Of a stretch of DNA of 64,000 nucleotides, positions 55,932 through 64,000 are shown in pieces (the stretch's first letter is position 1; the number at the start of each line of letters is the position of its first letter). The stretch lies in NCBI RefSeq assembly GCF_001425745.1, contig NZ_LMDF01000006.1:804253-868252 (forward strand). Reading direction: 5' to 3'. The stretch comes from Caulobacter sp. Root343 (GTDB lineage Bacteria; Pseudomonadota; Alphaproteobacteria; Caulobacterales; Caulobacteraceae). The notes under the pieces were generated by a model. That model searched no databases. It saw only the letters and a program-made list of their open reading frames with translations, and had not been told where the DNA came from. A program made the translations under genes and the position numbers.

Positions 55932-56960
55932 TTGCGTCTGTCGTCCAGCCTGAAAGTCCTTGTCCTCGCCGCCGCCCTGTCGGCGCCGGCCGCCTCGGCC
56001 TTGGCCTGGGGTTCTTCGGGCCACCGCGTCGTGGGCGTGGTCGGCGCCGCCAGCCTGCCGTCGGACGTGCCCGCCTTCCTGCGCACGCCCGCGGCGATCG
56101 CGGCGATCGGCGAGTACGCGCGCGAGCCGGACCGCTGGAAGGGCTCGGGCAAGGTCCACGACACCGACCGCGACGCGGCCCATTTCCTGGACATCGATGA
56201 TCAAGGCCGGATGTATGGTGGGCCGATGTTCACGGTGGCGACCCTGCCGCCGACCCGCGCCGACTACGAGAAGGCCCTGCAGGCCGCCGGCGTCGACAGC
56301 TGGAAGGCCGGCTACCTGCCGTACGCGATCATCGACGGCTATCAGCAGCTGGTGAAGGACTTCACCTACTGGCGCATCCTGACCGCCGCGCTGAAGATCG
56401 AGAAGGATCCGACCCGGCTGGCCTATTACAAGGCCGACCTGAAGCGCCGGGAAGACCTGCTGGTCCGCGACCTGGGCGTCTGGGCCCACTATGTCGGCGA
56501 CGGCAGCCAGCCGCTGCACCTGTCGGTGCACTACAACGGCTGGGGCGACTATCCGAACCCCAACGGCTACACCAATGCTCGCTCGACCCACTTCCAGTTC
56601 GAGGGGCCGCTGGCCAAGGCCCTGGGCGACGAGGCGTCGATCAAGGCGCTGGTGCCGGCCTACAAGGCCTGCGACTGCTCGATCGAGACCCGCGTCGTCG
56701 GCTATCTGACCGAAACCTGGAAACAGACCGAGCCGCTGTATCAGCTGGAAAAGGCCGGCGGCATGGTCGAGACCGATCCGCGCGCCAAGACCTTCGTCCA
56801 GGCCCGCGTCGCGGCCGGGGCCACGGCCCTGCGCGACCTGGTCACCGACGCCTGGACCGCTAGCGCCAAGGGCACGATCGGCTATCGTCCGGAGACCAGC
56901 GTGGCGGACGTCGAGTCCGGCAAGGTCGATCCGTGGTTCGACCTCTACGGCAAGGACTGA
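55932..56960 (+). CDS. S1/P1 nuclease family exported protein
   Basis: This 342-residue protein begins at a TTG (55932) with GGAG seven bases upstream. A signal peptide (residues 1-24) ends before the mature N-terminal Trp in WGSSGHRVVG, which is a zinc ligand in this family. Further zinc-site residues appear in AAHFLDI, WAHYVGDGSQPLHLS and STHFQF. Family members are zinc-dependent nucleases or phospholipase-C-like enzymes. It is expected in the periplasm, degrading single-stranded nucleic acids for phosphate or nucleosides. It lies between the GST and NUDIX genes. Confidence 0.88.
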   Translation: MRLSSSLKVLVLAAALSAPAASALAWGSSGHRVVGVVGAASLPSDVPAFLRTPAAIAAIGEYAREPDRWKGSGKVHDTDRDAAHFLDIDDQGRMYGGPMFTVATLPPTRADYEKALQAAGVDSWKAGYLPYAIIDGYQQLVKDFTYWRILTAALKIEKDPTRLAYYKADLKRREDLLVRDLGVWAHYVGDGSQPLHLSVHYNGWGDYPNPNGYTNARSTHFQFEGPLAKALGDEASIKALVPAYKACDCSIETRVVGYLTETWKQTEPLYQLEKAGGMVETDPRAKTFVQARVAAGATALRDLVTDAWTASAKGTIGYRPETSVADVESGKVDPWFDLYGKD

Positions 56961-56968
56961 GGCAAGGG

Positions 56969-57415
56969 ATGCTGGCTTTCGGCGCGCCCGTGGCGGGGCT
57001 GACCTATCTCGACCGTCCAGCCGCGTTCGGCGTCGCCGAGAACGCCTTGGGCCAGATCGCCCTGGCCCAGGTGAGCAAGCCCGGCAAGGCTCCTTACTTC
57101 GACTTGCCCGGCGGGGCCGTGGACGGTGACGAGACCGAGGCCGAGGCGGTGGTCCGCGAGTTCGGCGAAGAGACCGGCCTCGTGGTCGAGGCCGGTCTTC
57201 TGATCGATACGGTGTCGCAGCTGTTCCTGAAATCCGACGGCCAACCGGTGCGGAACTTCGGCGGGATCTATGCGGTCAAGGTGACCGGCGAGAAGCCGGG
57301 CCTAAAGGTCGAGGACGACCATGCGCTGGTCTGGCTGGACCCGCGCGACGCGGTGGTCGCCCTCCGCCACGACGCCCATGCCTGGGCGGTCGCGGCATGG
57401 ATGCGCAGAGGCTAG
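56969..57415 (+). CDS. NUDIX hydrolase
   Basis: This 148-residue hydrolase has a perfect Nudix box (G-x5-E-x7-REFGEETGL) at about residues 46-68, which binds the catalytic divalent metals. It hydrolyses a nucleoside diphosphate linked to another group; the substrate is unknown. It starts eight bases after the nuclease gene. Its TAG lies in the CTAG shared with the convergent UrcA gene. Confidence 0.9.
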   Translation: MLAFGAPVAGLTYLDRPAAFGVAENALGQIALAQVSKPGKAPYFDLPGGAVDGDETEAEAVVREFGEETGLVVEAGLLIDTVSQLFLKSDGQPVRNFGGIYAVKVTGEKPGLKVEDDHALVWLDPRDAVVALRHDAHAWAVAAWMRRG

Positions 57416-57759
57416 TTCGCGGCCAAGGCCACGCCGGCTCCGGCGGCCTTCGCCACCTTCAGGTCGGCGGCTTGCTTCTCGTTCAGGGCGTCCTGCACAT
57501 CGGCGCCGAAGTCCATCAGGCAGGCTTTGACCGACAGGCCCCGCAGCCCCTTGGCTTCGCAGGCGCGGTTCGCGGCGATATTCACACGGCGGGCGAACTC
57601 ACGCGCATCCGTAGGGTCCGACAGGCGCAGGTCGCCGACCTTGATCCGGGCGACGGGCTCGACGCGTTGGCCGGCGTGGGCGGCGCTCAGGCCGATGATC
57701 GGGGTGGCGGCCAGGGCCAGGGCGGCGGCGACGGCGATACGGTTGACGATCTTGCTCAT
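57412..57759 (-). CDS. UrcA family protein
   Basis: This 115-residue exported protein has a signal peptide (about 1-29, ending AHA-G). The UrcA pattern follows: VKVGDLRLSDPTDAREF-like strand, then RRVNIAANRACEAKG with one Cys and a second Cys in VKACLMDF that probably form a disulfide. UrcA proteins are small periplasmic proteins of unknown function, found in families of paralogues in Caulobacterales and Sphingomonads. An AT-rich patch (57858-57905) in the upstream gap is a likely promoter area. Confidence 0.82.
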   Translation of the reverse strand: MSKIVNRIAVAAALALAATPIIGLSAAHAGQRVEPVARIKVGDLRLSDPTDAREFARRVNIAANRACEAKGLRGLSVKACLMDFGADVQDALNEKQAADLKVAKAAGAGVALAAN

Positions 57760-57918
57760 GGTCTCGATCCCTCTGGTTGGTCGCCCGCGGCGATCCGTTG
57801 AGCGAGGGTGTAGACCTGGTCAGCGCCGAAAACCCGTTACGAGTGCTTCATGACCTCGATTTAAGTCTATGAAACACAAGTAATATTTCCGAAAATTTAG
57901 AATTGAACGGCGGGGTCG

Positions 57919-58464
57919 TCACGCCGGGACGAACACCAGCCTGACGGCGTCTTCCGGGACGGTGCCGCTGGCGATCAGGCGCAGGGGCGGTCGCGATCGG
58001 GCGAAGTAGGGCTTTCCGCCGCCGAGCACGACGGGGCGGAGATAGAGGCGATACTCGTCGATCAGGCCAAGGTCGGTGAGACTGGCCGCCAGCTCCGGTC
58101 CGGCGACGTCGATGTCGCCCTCGACGTCGGCCTTCAGCCGTCGGACGAACGCTTCGACGTCACGGGAAATCAGCGTCGCGTTGGGGCCGACCGACTTCAG
58201 AGTGCGTGACACGACCCATTTGGGCTGCGCCCGCCACGCTTGCGCGAAGTCGCGTTCGATCTCGTCCCAGTCCGGACGGTCCTCGTCCCAATAGCGCATC
58301 ACCTCGTAGATGCGGCGGCCGTAGAGGCAGCCGGCCAGGTCGCGGACGTGATCGTTGAAGTGGCGATGCAGGGCGGGTCCGGGGATCGGCAGCTGCGGCC
58401 CGTCGGTCACGCCGGCGACATAGCCATCCAGCGATTGCATCATTCCGAAGACGAGTTTGGCCAT
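57919..58464 (-). CDS. dihydrofolate-reductase/RibD-C family protein
   Basis: This 181-residue protein has the RibD C-terminal/DHFR-like Rossmann fold. MMQSLDGYVAG occurs near the N-terminus, YGRRIYEVMRYW after it, VAGPELAASLTDLGLIDEYRLYLRPVVLGGG late. Such proteins are NADPH-dependent reductases of unknown substrate. The ATG at 58464 matches the family start; a longer frame from 58539 has no family similarity. It is a single gene between UrcA and DUF1330, all on the minus strand. Confidence 0.85.
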   Translation of the reverse strand: MAKLVFGMMQSLDGYVAGVTDGPQLPIPGPALHRHFNDHVRDLAGCLYGRRIYEVMRYWDEDRPDWDEIERDFAQAWRAQPKWVVSRTLKSVGPNATLISRDVEAFVRRLKADVEGDIDVAGPELAASLTDLGLIDEYRLYLRPVVLGGGKPYFARSRPPLRLIASGTVPEDAVRLVFVPA

Positions 58465-58572
58465 CGGCGAGCTCCATGTTTCAGCCGGTCCGTTCGCCGC
58501 CTCGTCCGAAGGACGCGTGAGCGCGCCGGAAGCCGACAACGGTCCGCGAACTTTTTCGGCCCGAGCACGCCG

Positions 58573-58863
58573 CTAGGTGCAGCCGTCCACCAGGATCAGC
58601 TTGCTGGTCGTTGTCCGATGACGAATGGCGAATAGGTCCTGGCGCTCGGGATCATTCAGAAACGCCTCGGCGTTCTCCCGGCTCGGGAATTCGATCACCA
58701 CGACCCGTTCCGGCGTCCAGTCGCCTTCCATCACCAGGGGTTCGGCGCCTTGGACGATATACCGTCCCCCATGCTTCTCGATGAAGGCCGGAATGGCGGC
58801 CATGTAAGGCGCGAAGCCGCGGAAGTCGCGGATCGTCAGGTCGAGAACGAAATAGGCTGTCAC
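58573..58863 (-). CDS. DUF1330 protein
   Basis: This 96-residue ferredoxin-like alpha/beta protein shows the family motifs (FVLDLTIRDFRGFAPYMAAIPAFIEKHGGRY is the N-terminal half; VVIEFPSRENAEAFLND the second). DUF1330 is related to dimeric alpha/beta-barrel monooxygenases (ABM/EthD), and the biochemical role is unknown. It lies 24 bases after pleC on the same strand and may be transcribed with it, although nothing suggests a functional link. Confidence 0.82.
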   Translation of the reverse strand: MTAYFVLDLTIRDFRGFAPYMAAIPAFIEKHGGRYIVQGAEPLVMEGDWTPERVVVIEFPSRENAEAFLNDPERQDLFAIRHRTTTSKLILVDGCT

Positions 58864-58887
58864 GCTTCTTGCCTCGGGCTTGAAATC

Positions 58888-61416
58888 CTAGGCGGCGGCG
58901 AAATCCCGCGTGGCCTTATGGTCGCTCTGGCGGACGGGCAGGGTGAAGCTGACCGTGGTGCCTTCTCCGGGCATGGAGTGCATCTCCAGCACGCCGTCGT
59001 GCATGGTGATCAGCGACTTGGTCAGGGCCAGGCCAAGGCCGGTGCCTTGGGTGGTCTTGGAGAACTGGCTCTCGACCTGCTCGAACGGCCGGGCCAGGCG
59101 TTCCAGGTCTTCCTTGGCGATGCCGATGCCGGTGTCGGTGACCGAGACCTTGACCGTGTCGTTGAACGGGTCGCGGCGCACCTCGGCGCGGACGGTGACG
59201 CTGCCGGCGCGCGGCGTGAACTTGATGGCGTTGGACAGCAGGTTCAGCAGCACCTGCTTGACCGCCCGGTAGTCGGCCTCGATCTCGGGCAGGACCGGGA
59301 AGTCGATGCTCAGCTTCAGGCCGGCGGCCTCGGCGCGGTTGCGGATCAGGCGGACCGCGTCCTCGGCCACGTCCTCCAGGTGCATCGGCTCGAACTTGAG
59401 GTTCATCTTGCCGGCCTCGATCTTCGACATGTCGAGGATGTCGTTGATCAGCGCCAGCAGGTGTTGGCCCGACGAGTGGATGTCCTGGCTGTAGCCCTTG
59501 TAGCGGGCGTCCCCGAGCGCGCCGAACATCTCGTTCATCATGATCTCGGAGAAGCCGTTGATGGCGTTCAGCGGCGTCCGCAGCTCGTGGGACATGTTGG
59601 CCAGGAACTCGCTCTTGGCCTTGTTGGCGCTCTCGGCCCTGACCTTCTCGGTCTCGTACTTGCGGGCCAGCTCGGCCAGCTGCTCCTGGCTGCGCTCCAG
59701 GCCGGCGATGGCGTTCTGCAGCTGCTCCTCGTTGAGGCGGCGGGCTTCTTCCTGGGTCTTGATCGCGGTGATGTCGGCGGCGGTCATGACCAGGCCGCCT
59801 TCGGCCGTGCGGCGCTCGCTGATCTGGATCCAGCGGCCGTCCATCAGCTCGGCCTCGCGCACGCCCTTGGCGCCGTCGGGGGCGGGGTGGTCCTGCTTGA
59901 TGGCCAGGGCGGCGAAGCGGTTGACCTCGGCGCGCGCGGCGCCCGGCTTCAGCAGCTTGGGCTCCAGCGAGAAGACGCTGCGATAGTTGCGGTTGCACAT
60001 CAGCAGACGGCCTTGGCGGTCCCAGAGCACGAAGGCTTCGGACACGCTCTCGATGGCGTCGCGGAGGCGGTTCTCGGCGGCCTGGGCGCGGGCCTGGGCG
60101 ATGCGCTCCTCGGTGACGTCCAGGGCCACGCCGATGATGCGGACATAGCCGTCGACGCCGGGCTTGCCGAACCCCTGGCCGCGGGCGTCGATCCACAGCG
60201 AGCGGCCGCCCTGCTCGGCGGCGGGGACACGGAACGACACGTCGAAGGCGCCGTACATGGCCGCGTTCGCCAGGGCCTGGCGGACCCGCTCGCGGTGGTC
60301 GATCGAGATCCGTTCCAGGAGGTCCTGGCCCGAGACGACGCCGCCGCCGCCCCAGCCGAACATCGCGCCGGTCACGTCGGACAGGAATACCTGGTCGCCG
60401 TTCAGGTCCCATTCCCAGATGCCGCAGCGAGCGGCCTCGACGGCCAGGCGGAAGCGCTGCTCGCTGTCGACGAACTCGCGGTGGGCGACTTCGGCCTTGC
60501 GGCTCTGGATCAGCAGCAGCAGCGCCAGGGCGATGCCGACGGCCAACGGGGCTAGCAGGTTGAACGCGCCGTCCATGACCTGCCGGTCCAGGTTGGCGAC
60601 GGTGTGAGTGGGCGCCGCGGCCAGCACTTGCAGAGCGCCTTCGGCGGCCGGACGCACGGCGACGTCCAGCGCCGCGCCGTCGATCGCCTGGCCGCGCAGG
60701 GCGACCGCGCCGTCGCCGACATCTTCGGGCGACAAAGCGAAGGCCTCGCGGACCGTATTGGCGCCTTGGGCGCCGCGACCGCGTGCGGCGATCAGCTTAC
60801 CGCTTGGCAGCGCAAGGGCCGCGCTGTCGCCCTTTTGAGGGTCTTCGATCAGGCGCGTGGCGTCGCCGCTGGCGATCACGAAGGCGCGGGCGTGGTCCAA
60901 GGTGGCGGTCGTGGCGACATAGAGACGGCCGGTGTCGCCGACCGAGCCGGTCCAGGTGGTGCGGCCCGAAGCGGCGGCGGCCTGGGCGGCGGCCTTCCAG
61001 TCGGCGCCCTCGTCGCGGCCGGCGATCGACACGACGCCGCTAGGGCCGACGACCGCGACGGCCGCGGCCTCGCCGCCGGCGGCGCGCAGGGCGGTCTCGG
61101 CGGCGTCCATGGTCGCGCCCGGATCGCGCTTGAGCAGGTCGGCGGCGGCCGAGAGGCCCGCGCGCTGGGCGGCGAGATTGACCTCGACCCGGCCGGCGAT
61201 CAGCCCGGCCTTGGCCGACAGCGGGGCCCCGCCGGGCTGGACGGCGGCTTCGTTCTGCAGCCGCTTGACGCCGAAGGCGGTGTAGACGGCCAGCAGCAGC
61301 AGCGCGGCCAGGATGGCGACACGGACGAATGCTTGGGAGGGACCTTGAACGGTCTTGGCCCGCATGGCCGCGGGCGCGGTCGGTCCGGCGCGCGCCGGCC
61401 CCCCGTGTCTCGCCAT
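58888..61416 (-). CDS. pleC: PleC cell-fate histidine kinase/phosphatase
   Basis: PleC is the swarmer-pole bifunctional kinase/phosphatase of DivK and PleD. It sets the motile-to-stalked transition. Started at the ATG at 61416 the protein is 842 residues, with HisKA His610 in ANMSHELRTPLN and Phe778 in ARPFEQVESQF. Both match residue numbers I recall from C. crescentus mutants (H610A, F778L). TM1 is at about 29-46 and TM2 at about 283-304, flanking a periplasmic domain. PAS domains (about 312-440 and 445-560), a coiled coil, HisKA and HATPase (GTGLGLALTKSLI) follow. An in-frame ATG at 61464 would add 16 residues. Four GANTC sites lie upstream. Confidence 0.95.
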   Translation of the reverse strand: MARHGGPARAGPTAPAAMRAKTVQGPSQAFVRVAILAALLLLAVYTAFGVKRLQNEAAVQPGGAPLSAKAGLIAGRVEVNLAAQRAGLSAAADLLKRDPGATMDAAETALRAAGGEAAAVAVVGPSGVVSIAGRDEGADWKAAAQAAAASGRTTWTGSVGDTGRLYVATTATLDHARAFVIASGDATRLIEDPQKGDSAALALPSGKLIAARGRGAQGANTVREAFALSPEDVGDGAVALRGQAIDGAALDVAVRPAAEGALQVLAAAPTHTVANLDRQVMDGAFNLLAPLAVGIALALLLLIQSRKAEVAHREFVDSEQRFRLAVEAARCGIWEWDLNGDQVFLSDVTGAMFGWGGGGVVSGQDLLERISIDHRERVRQALANAAMYGAFDVSFRVPAAEQGGRSLWIDARGQGFGKPGVDGYVRIIGVALDVTEERIAQARAQAAENRLRDAIESVSEAFVLWDRQGRLLMCNRNYRSVFSLEPKLLKPGAARAEVNRFAALAIKQDHPAPDGAKGVREAELMDGRWIQISERRTAEGGLVMTAADITAIKTQEEARRLNEEQLQNAIAGLERSQEQLAELARKYETEKVRAESANKAKSEFLANMSHELRTPLNAINGFSEIMMNEMFGALGDARYKGYSQDIHSSGQHLLALINDILDMSKIEAGKMNLKFEPMHLEDVAEDAVRLIRNRAEAAGLKLSIDFPVLPEIEADYRAVKQVLLNLLSNAIKFTPRAGSVTVRAEVRRDPFNDTVKVSVTDTGIGIAKEDLERLARPFEQVESQFSKTTQGTGLGLALTKSLITMHDGVLEMHSMPGEGTTVSFTLPVRQSDHKATRDFAAA

Positions 61417-61457
61417 GCCCCTGTCCAAACCGCCCGGCTCCGTCACATCATCATGGC

Positions 61458-61572
61458 GAGTCACTTCGCCAAGATGGTGAATCTAACTTACCGGCCGGGA
61501 CGGCGTCACCGCCGAAGAGGCGGATTCCGGCCTTGTGGGCTTATTGGTCGCAATCCCGCCCTGGTCCGACTC
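61458..61572. promoter_or_regulatory. cluster of four GANTC sites before pleC
   Basis: GAGTC (61458-61462), GAATC (61479-61483), GATTC (61523-61527) and GACTC (61568-61572) fall in 115 bases of the gap between pepN and pleC. This is far denser than expected in high-GC DNA. CcrM methylation state could modulate pleC transcription. No other gene fits in the 168-bp gap. Confidence 0.6.
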
Positions 61573-61584
61573 GTGAAATCCTAG

Positions 61585-64000
61585 TCAGTCCAACGCCTTA
61601 GTGGCGAGCTCCGATACATTCTTTGACAATTCCGGCTGCGCCGCGACGCGCTCCAGTTGCTCGCGCATCAGCTTGCCCAGTTCGGGCTTGTAGCGCCGCC
61701 AGTTCCCCAGGGGTTCGACCAGGCGGGCGGCGGTCATGGGATTGAAGGAGTCCACGGCCAGGATCTGGTCGGCCAGGAAGCGGTAGCCCGCGCCGCTGGG
61801 ATCGTGGAAGCGCGCCGGATTGAAGTTGGCGAAGGTCGAGATCAGGGCGCGCAGGCGGTTGGGATTGGTCGACTCGAAATCCGGGTGGGTCGTCAGGGCG
61901 ATCACCCGCTCCAGCACGTCCTCGTTCGGATCGCGCCCTTGCACCGCGAACCACTTGTCCAGCACCAGGGGTTCCTCACGCCAGGCGTAGTGGAAGCGGG
62001 CCAGGGCCTTCTCGCGGGCCACGCCGCCGATGGCGACCAGCGGATAGAGGCCGCCGATCATGTCGGTCATGTTGCGGGCGGCTTCGAAATGGCCCACCAG
62101 GCGCATCAGGTTGTCGGCGTGGGGATCGGCCGACAGGGCCTCCGCGCAGGCGTTGCGCAGGGCGCGGCGACCGGCGGCCCCCGCGCTGGCCGAGAACTCG
62201 CCGTCGCTCTGGGCTTCGCCATGCAGGCGGCGCAGCAGGTCGCCCAGATGGACGGCGATGCGGGCGCGAAGGTGGTCGCGGGCCGCGTGCAGGGCCACCG
62301 GGTCGGCGGGTTCGGACATCAAGGCGAGGTCCTGTTCCGACGGCAGGGTCAGCAACAGCGCCTTGAAGGCCAGCTCGGCGGCGTCGTCGACCAGGGCCTG
62401 GCCCAGGGCGTCGGCGTAGCGTTCCTCGCCCACCTCGTCCGGCGCGCCGGCGGCGCGGGCCAGGATTAGGTCTCGCGCCAGGGTCTGGCCGGCTTCCCAG
62501 CGGTTGAAGAGGTCGGAATCCGAGGCGAACAGTACGTAGCGGTCCGACGGCCGGGCGTCGGTCGAGAGGTTCACCGGCGCCGAGAAGCCGCGCAGGGCCG
62601 ACAATACGGGGGCGCTGGCGACGCCGTCCCAGCGGACGGTCAGCCGCTCCTGGTCCAGCAGCACGACCTCGGTGTCGCGCAGGAGCTCGCCCTCGGTCGA
62701 CAGCAGGCCGATGGCGATCGGGATCGGCAAGGGCTTCTTGGTGGGCTGGCCGGGCGTGGGGGCGGTGGACTGGGTGAAGCTCAGGGTCACGGCCTTGGCG
62801 TCGACGTCATAGGCCGTCTCGATCGTCACCGAGGGCGTGCCGGCCTGCTCGTACCAGCCGAAGAAGTCCGAAAGGTCGCGGCCCGAGGCCTCGGCGAAAC
62901 AGGCGATGAAGGCCTCGACCGTCGTGGCCTGACCGTCGTGGCGCTGGAAGTAGAGGTCGCTGCCCTTCCGGAACGCCGCCGGGCCCACGATGGTCTTGAG
63001 CATGCGGATGATCTCCGCGCCCTTCTCGTAGATGGTCGCGGTGTAGAAGTTGTCGATCTTCAAGTAGCTGGACGGCCGCACCGGGTGGGCCAGAGGGCCG
63101 GCGTCCTCGGCGAATTGCCGCGCGCGCAGGGCTCGGACATCCTTGATCCGCTGCACCGCCGCGCCACGCATGTCGGCGCTGAAGCTTTGGTCGCGGAAAA
63201 CCGTGAAGCCTTCCTTCAGGCACAGCTGGAACCAGTCGCGGCAGGTGATGCGGTTGCCGGTCCAGTTGTGGAAGTATTCGTGGGCGATCACGGCCTCGAT
63301 GCGCTCGTAGTCCAGATCCGTGGCGGTCTCCGGATCGGCCAGCAGCAGGGAGCTGTTGAAGATGTTCAGCCCCTTGTTTTCCATGGCCCCGAAGTTGAAG
63401 TCGCGCACGGCCACGATCATGAACAGATCGAGGTCGTATTCGCGGCCGAACGCCTCTTCGTCCCATTTCATCGCCCGCTTGAGGCTGTCCAAGGCGTAGG
63501 CGGCGCGCGAGGCCTGGCCCGGATCGACGAAGACTTTCAGCGCCACCTCGCGGCCGCTCATGGTGACGAACTTGTCCGTCAGGACGTCCAGGTCACCAGC
63601 CACCAGCGCGAACAGGTAGCAGGGCTTGGGGAAAGGGTCGGTCCACTCGGCGAAGAAGCGGTCGCTCCCGAGCGCGCCGCTGTCGACCAGATTGCCGTTG
63701 CTGAGCAGGTGCGGGAACTTGCGGTCTGCTTCGATGCGCACGCTGTAGCGGCTCAGCACGTCCGGCCGATCGGGGAAATAGGTGATGGTGCGGAAGCCCT
63801 CGGCCTCGCACTGGGTGCAGAAGCGGCCGCCGGACATGTAAAGGCCCATCAGCGCCTTGTTCGACGACGGATCGATCTCGACCTCGGTGGTCAGGACGAA
63901 CTGGTCCGGGGTCTCGTGGATCGTCAGGTGCTCGGGATCGACAGCATACTGGTTGGCGCTGAGCGCCTGACCGTCGATGGCTGCCGACAGCAGCTTCAGC
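61585..64000 (-). CDS. pepN: aminopeptidase N, partial at window edge
   Basis: An M1-family zinc aminopeptidase; about 805 codons are visible and the first ~65 lie beyond the right edge. The substrate-binding GAMEN motif (NFGAMENKGLNIF) and zinc site HEYFHNWTGNRITCRDWFQLCLKEG (His, His, Glu ligands, split by 18 residues) are present. A downstream Tyr-containing domain and the helical C-terminal superdomain of the E. coli PepN type follow. It removes N-terminal residues from peptides in the cytoplasm. It is encoded just upstream of pleC in the same orientation. Confidence 0.93.
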   Translation of the reverse strand, partial: LKLLSAAIDGQALSANQYAVDPEHLTIHETPDQFVLTTEVEIDPSSNKALMGLYMSGGRFCTQCEAEGFRTITYFPDRPDVLSRYSVRIEADRKFPHLLSNGNLVDSGALGSDRFFAEWTDPFPKPCYLFALVAGDLDVLTDKFVTMSGREVALKVFVDPGQASRAAYALDSLKRAMKWDEEAFGREYDLDLFMIVAVRDFNFGAMENKGLNIFNSSLLLADPETATDLDYERIEAVIAHEYFHNWTGNRITCRDWFQLCLKEGFTVFRDQSFSADMRGAAVQRIKDVRALRARQFAEDAGPLAHPVRPSSYLKIDNFYTATIYEKGAEIIRMLKTIVGPAAFRKGSDLYFQRHDGQATTVEAFIACFAEASGRDLSDFFGWYEQAGTPSVTIETAYDVDAKAVTLSFTQSTAPTPGQPTKKPLPIPIAIGLLSTEGELLRDTEVVLLDQERLTVRWDGVASAPVLSALRGFSAPVNLSTDARPSDRYVLFASDSDLFNRWEAGQTLARDLILARAAGAPDEVGEERYADALGQALVDDAAELAFKALLLTLPSEQDLALMSEPADPVALHAARDHLRARIAVHLGDLLRRLHGEAQSDGEFSASAGAAGRRALRNACAEALSADPHADNLMRLVGHFEAARNMTDMIGGLYPLVAIGGVAREKALARFHYAWREEPLVLDKWFAVQGRDPNEDVLERVIALTTHPDFESTNPNRLRALISTFANFNPARFHDPSGAGYRFLADQILAVDSFNPMTAARLVEPLGNWRRYKPELGKLMREQLERVAAQPELSKNVSELATKALD

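Noticed and set aside
58750..60555. 601-codon plus-strand frame opposite pleC
   Set aside because: Shadow of a well-identified kinase gene.

Overview
The window is high-GC DNA from the genus Caulobacter or a very close relative. The best marker is the histidine kinase at 58888-61416. Started at its internal ATG it is 842 residues long, with the H-box histidine at residue 610 and a phenylalanine at 778. These are the length and the two positions I recall for the cell-fate kinase PleC. GANTC (CcrM) site clusters, a large TonB-dependent receptor, an UrcA-family protein and TTG/GTG starts fit the same group. No phage, insertion sequence or CRISPR array was seen.

Layout. 1-4100: operon of an FAD amine-oxidase-like protein, a GtrA protein and a large polytopic membrane protein. 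4059-5794: a 55-residue membrane protein facing a FucP/GluP-type sugar transporter with LacI-like palindromes at its promoter. 5862-9245: a drug efflux system split across a divergent TetR operator (MFS pump one way, tetR-hlyD the other). 9242-12647: an AraC regulator, a DUF2306 membrane protein and a dicarboxylate/cation symporter. 12736-15039: a GH3 glycosidase with a twin-arginine signal.

15412-27358 is the unusual region. It holds a giant gene made almost entirely of octapeptide repeats nested in 56-, 248- and 496-residue higher-order repeats. It is followed by an OGT/SPINDLY-type (GT41) glycosyltransferase with TPRs and an 810-residue FkbM-methyltransferase/glycosyltransferase-like fusion. 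The repeats are rich in Ser/Thr and N-x-S/T sequons, so I propose a glycosylated surface or secreted solenoid and its modification enzymes. As given, the repeat gene carries a 29-bp deletion that shifts the frame and a 36-bp in-frame deletion. Both end at the same base of two homologous 744-bp blocks, which suggests either repeat recombination or mis-assembly.

27509-38612: a MaoC-like hydratase with an acyl-CoA dehydrogenase, then a four-gene RND efflux operon (fusion protein, two permeases, NodT lipoprotein). 38875-39370: tRNA-Lys(CTT) and a small Hpt phosphotransfer protein (probably ShpA). 39435-42527: a TonB-dependent receptor with a clear promoter and three TGGT-N4-CCA palindromes upstream. 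42936-49531: an AIM24-like protein, chorismate mutase, a LysR regulator and the assimilatory sulfate reduction operon (cobA, DUF2849, sulfite reductase, DUF934, cysH). 49528-52298: a two-component system and an outer-membrane beta-barrel protein. 52320-58863: a penicillin-acylase family enzyme, a 3D-domain protein, a GST/S1-nuclease/NUDIX operon, UrcA, a RibD-C reductase and DUF1330. 58888-64000: pleC preceded by the partial aminopeptidase N gene.

Most operon joins are translationally coupled (ATGA, GTGA, TGATG). Three convergent gene pairs share their stop codons in a single CTAG.
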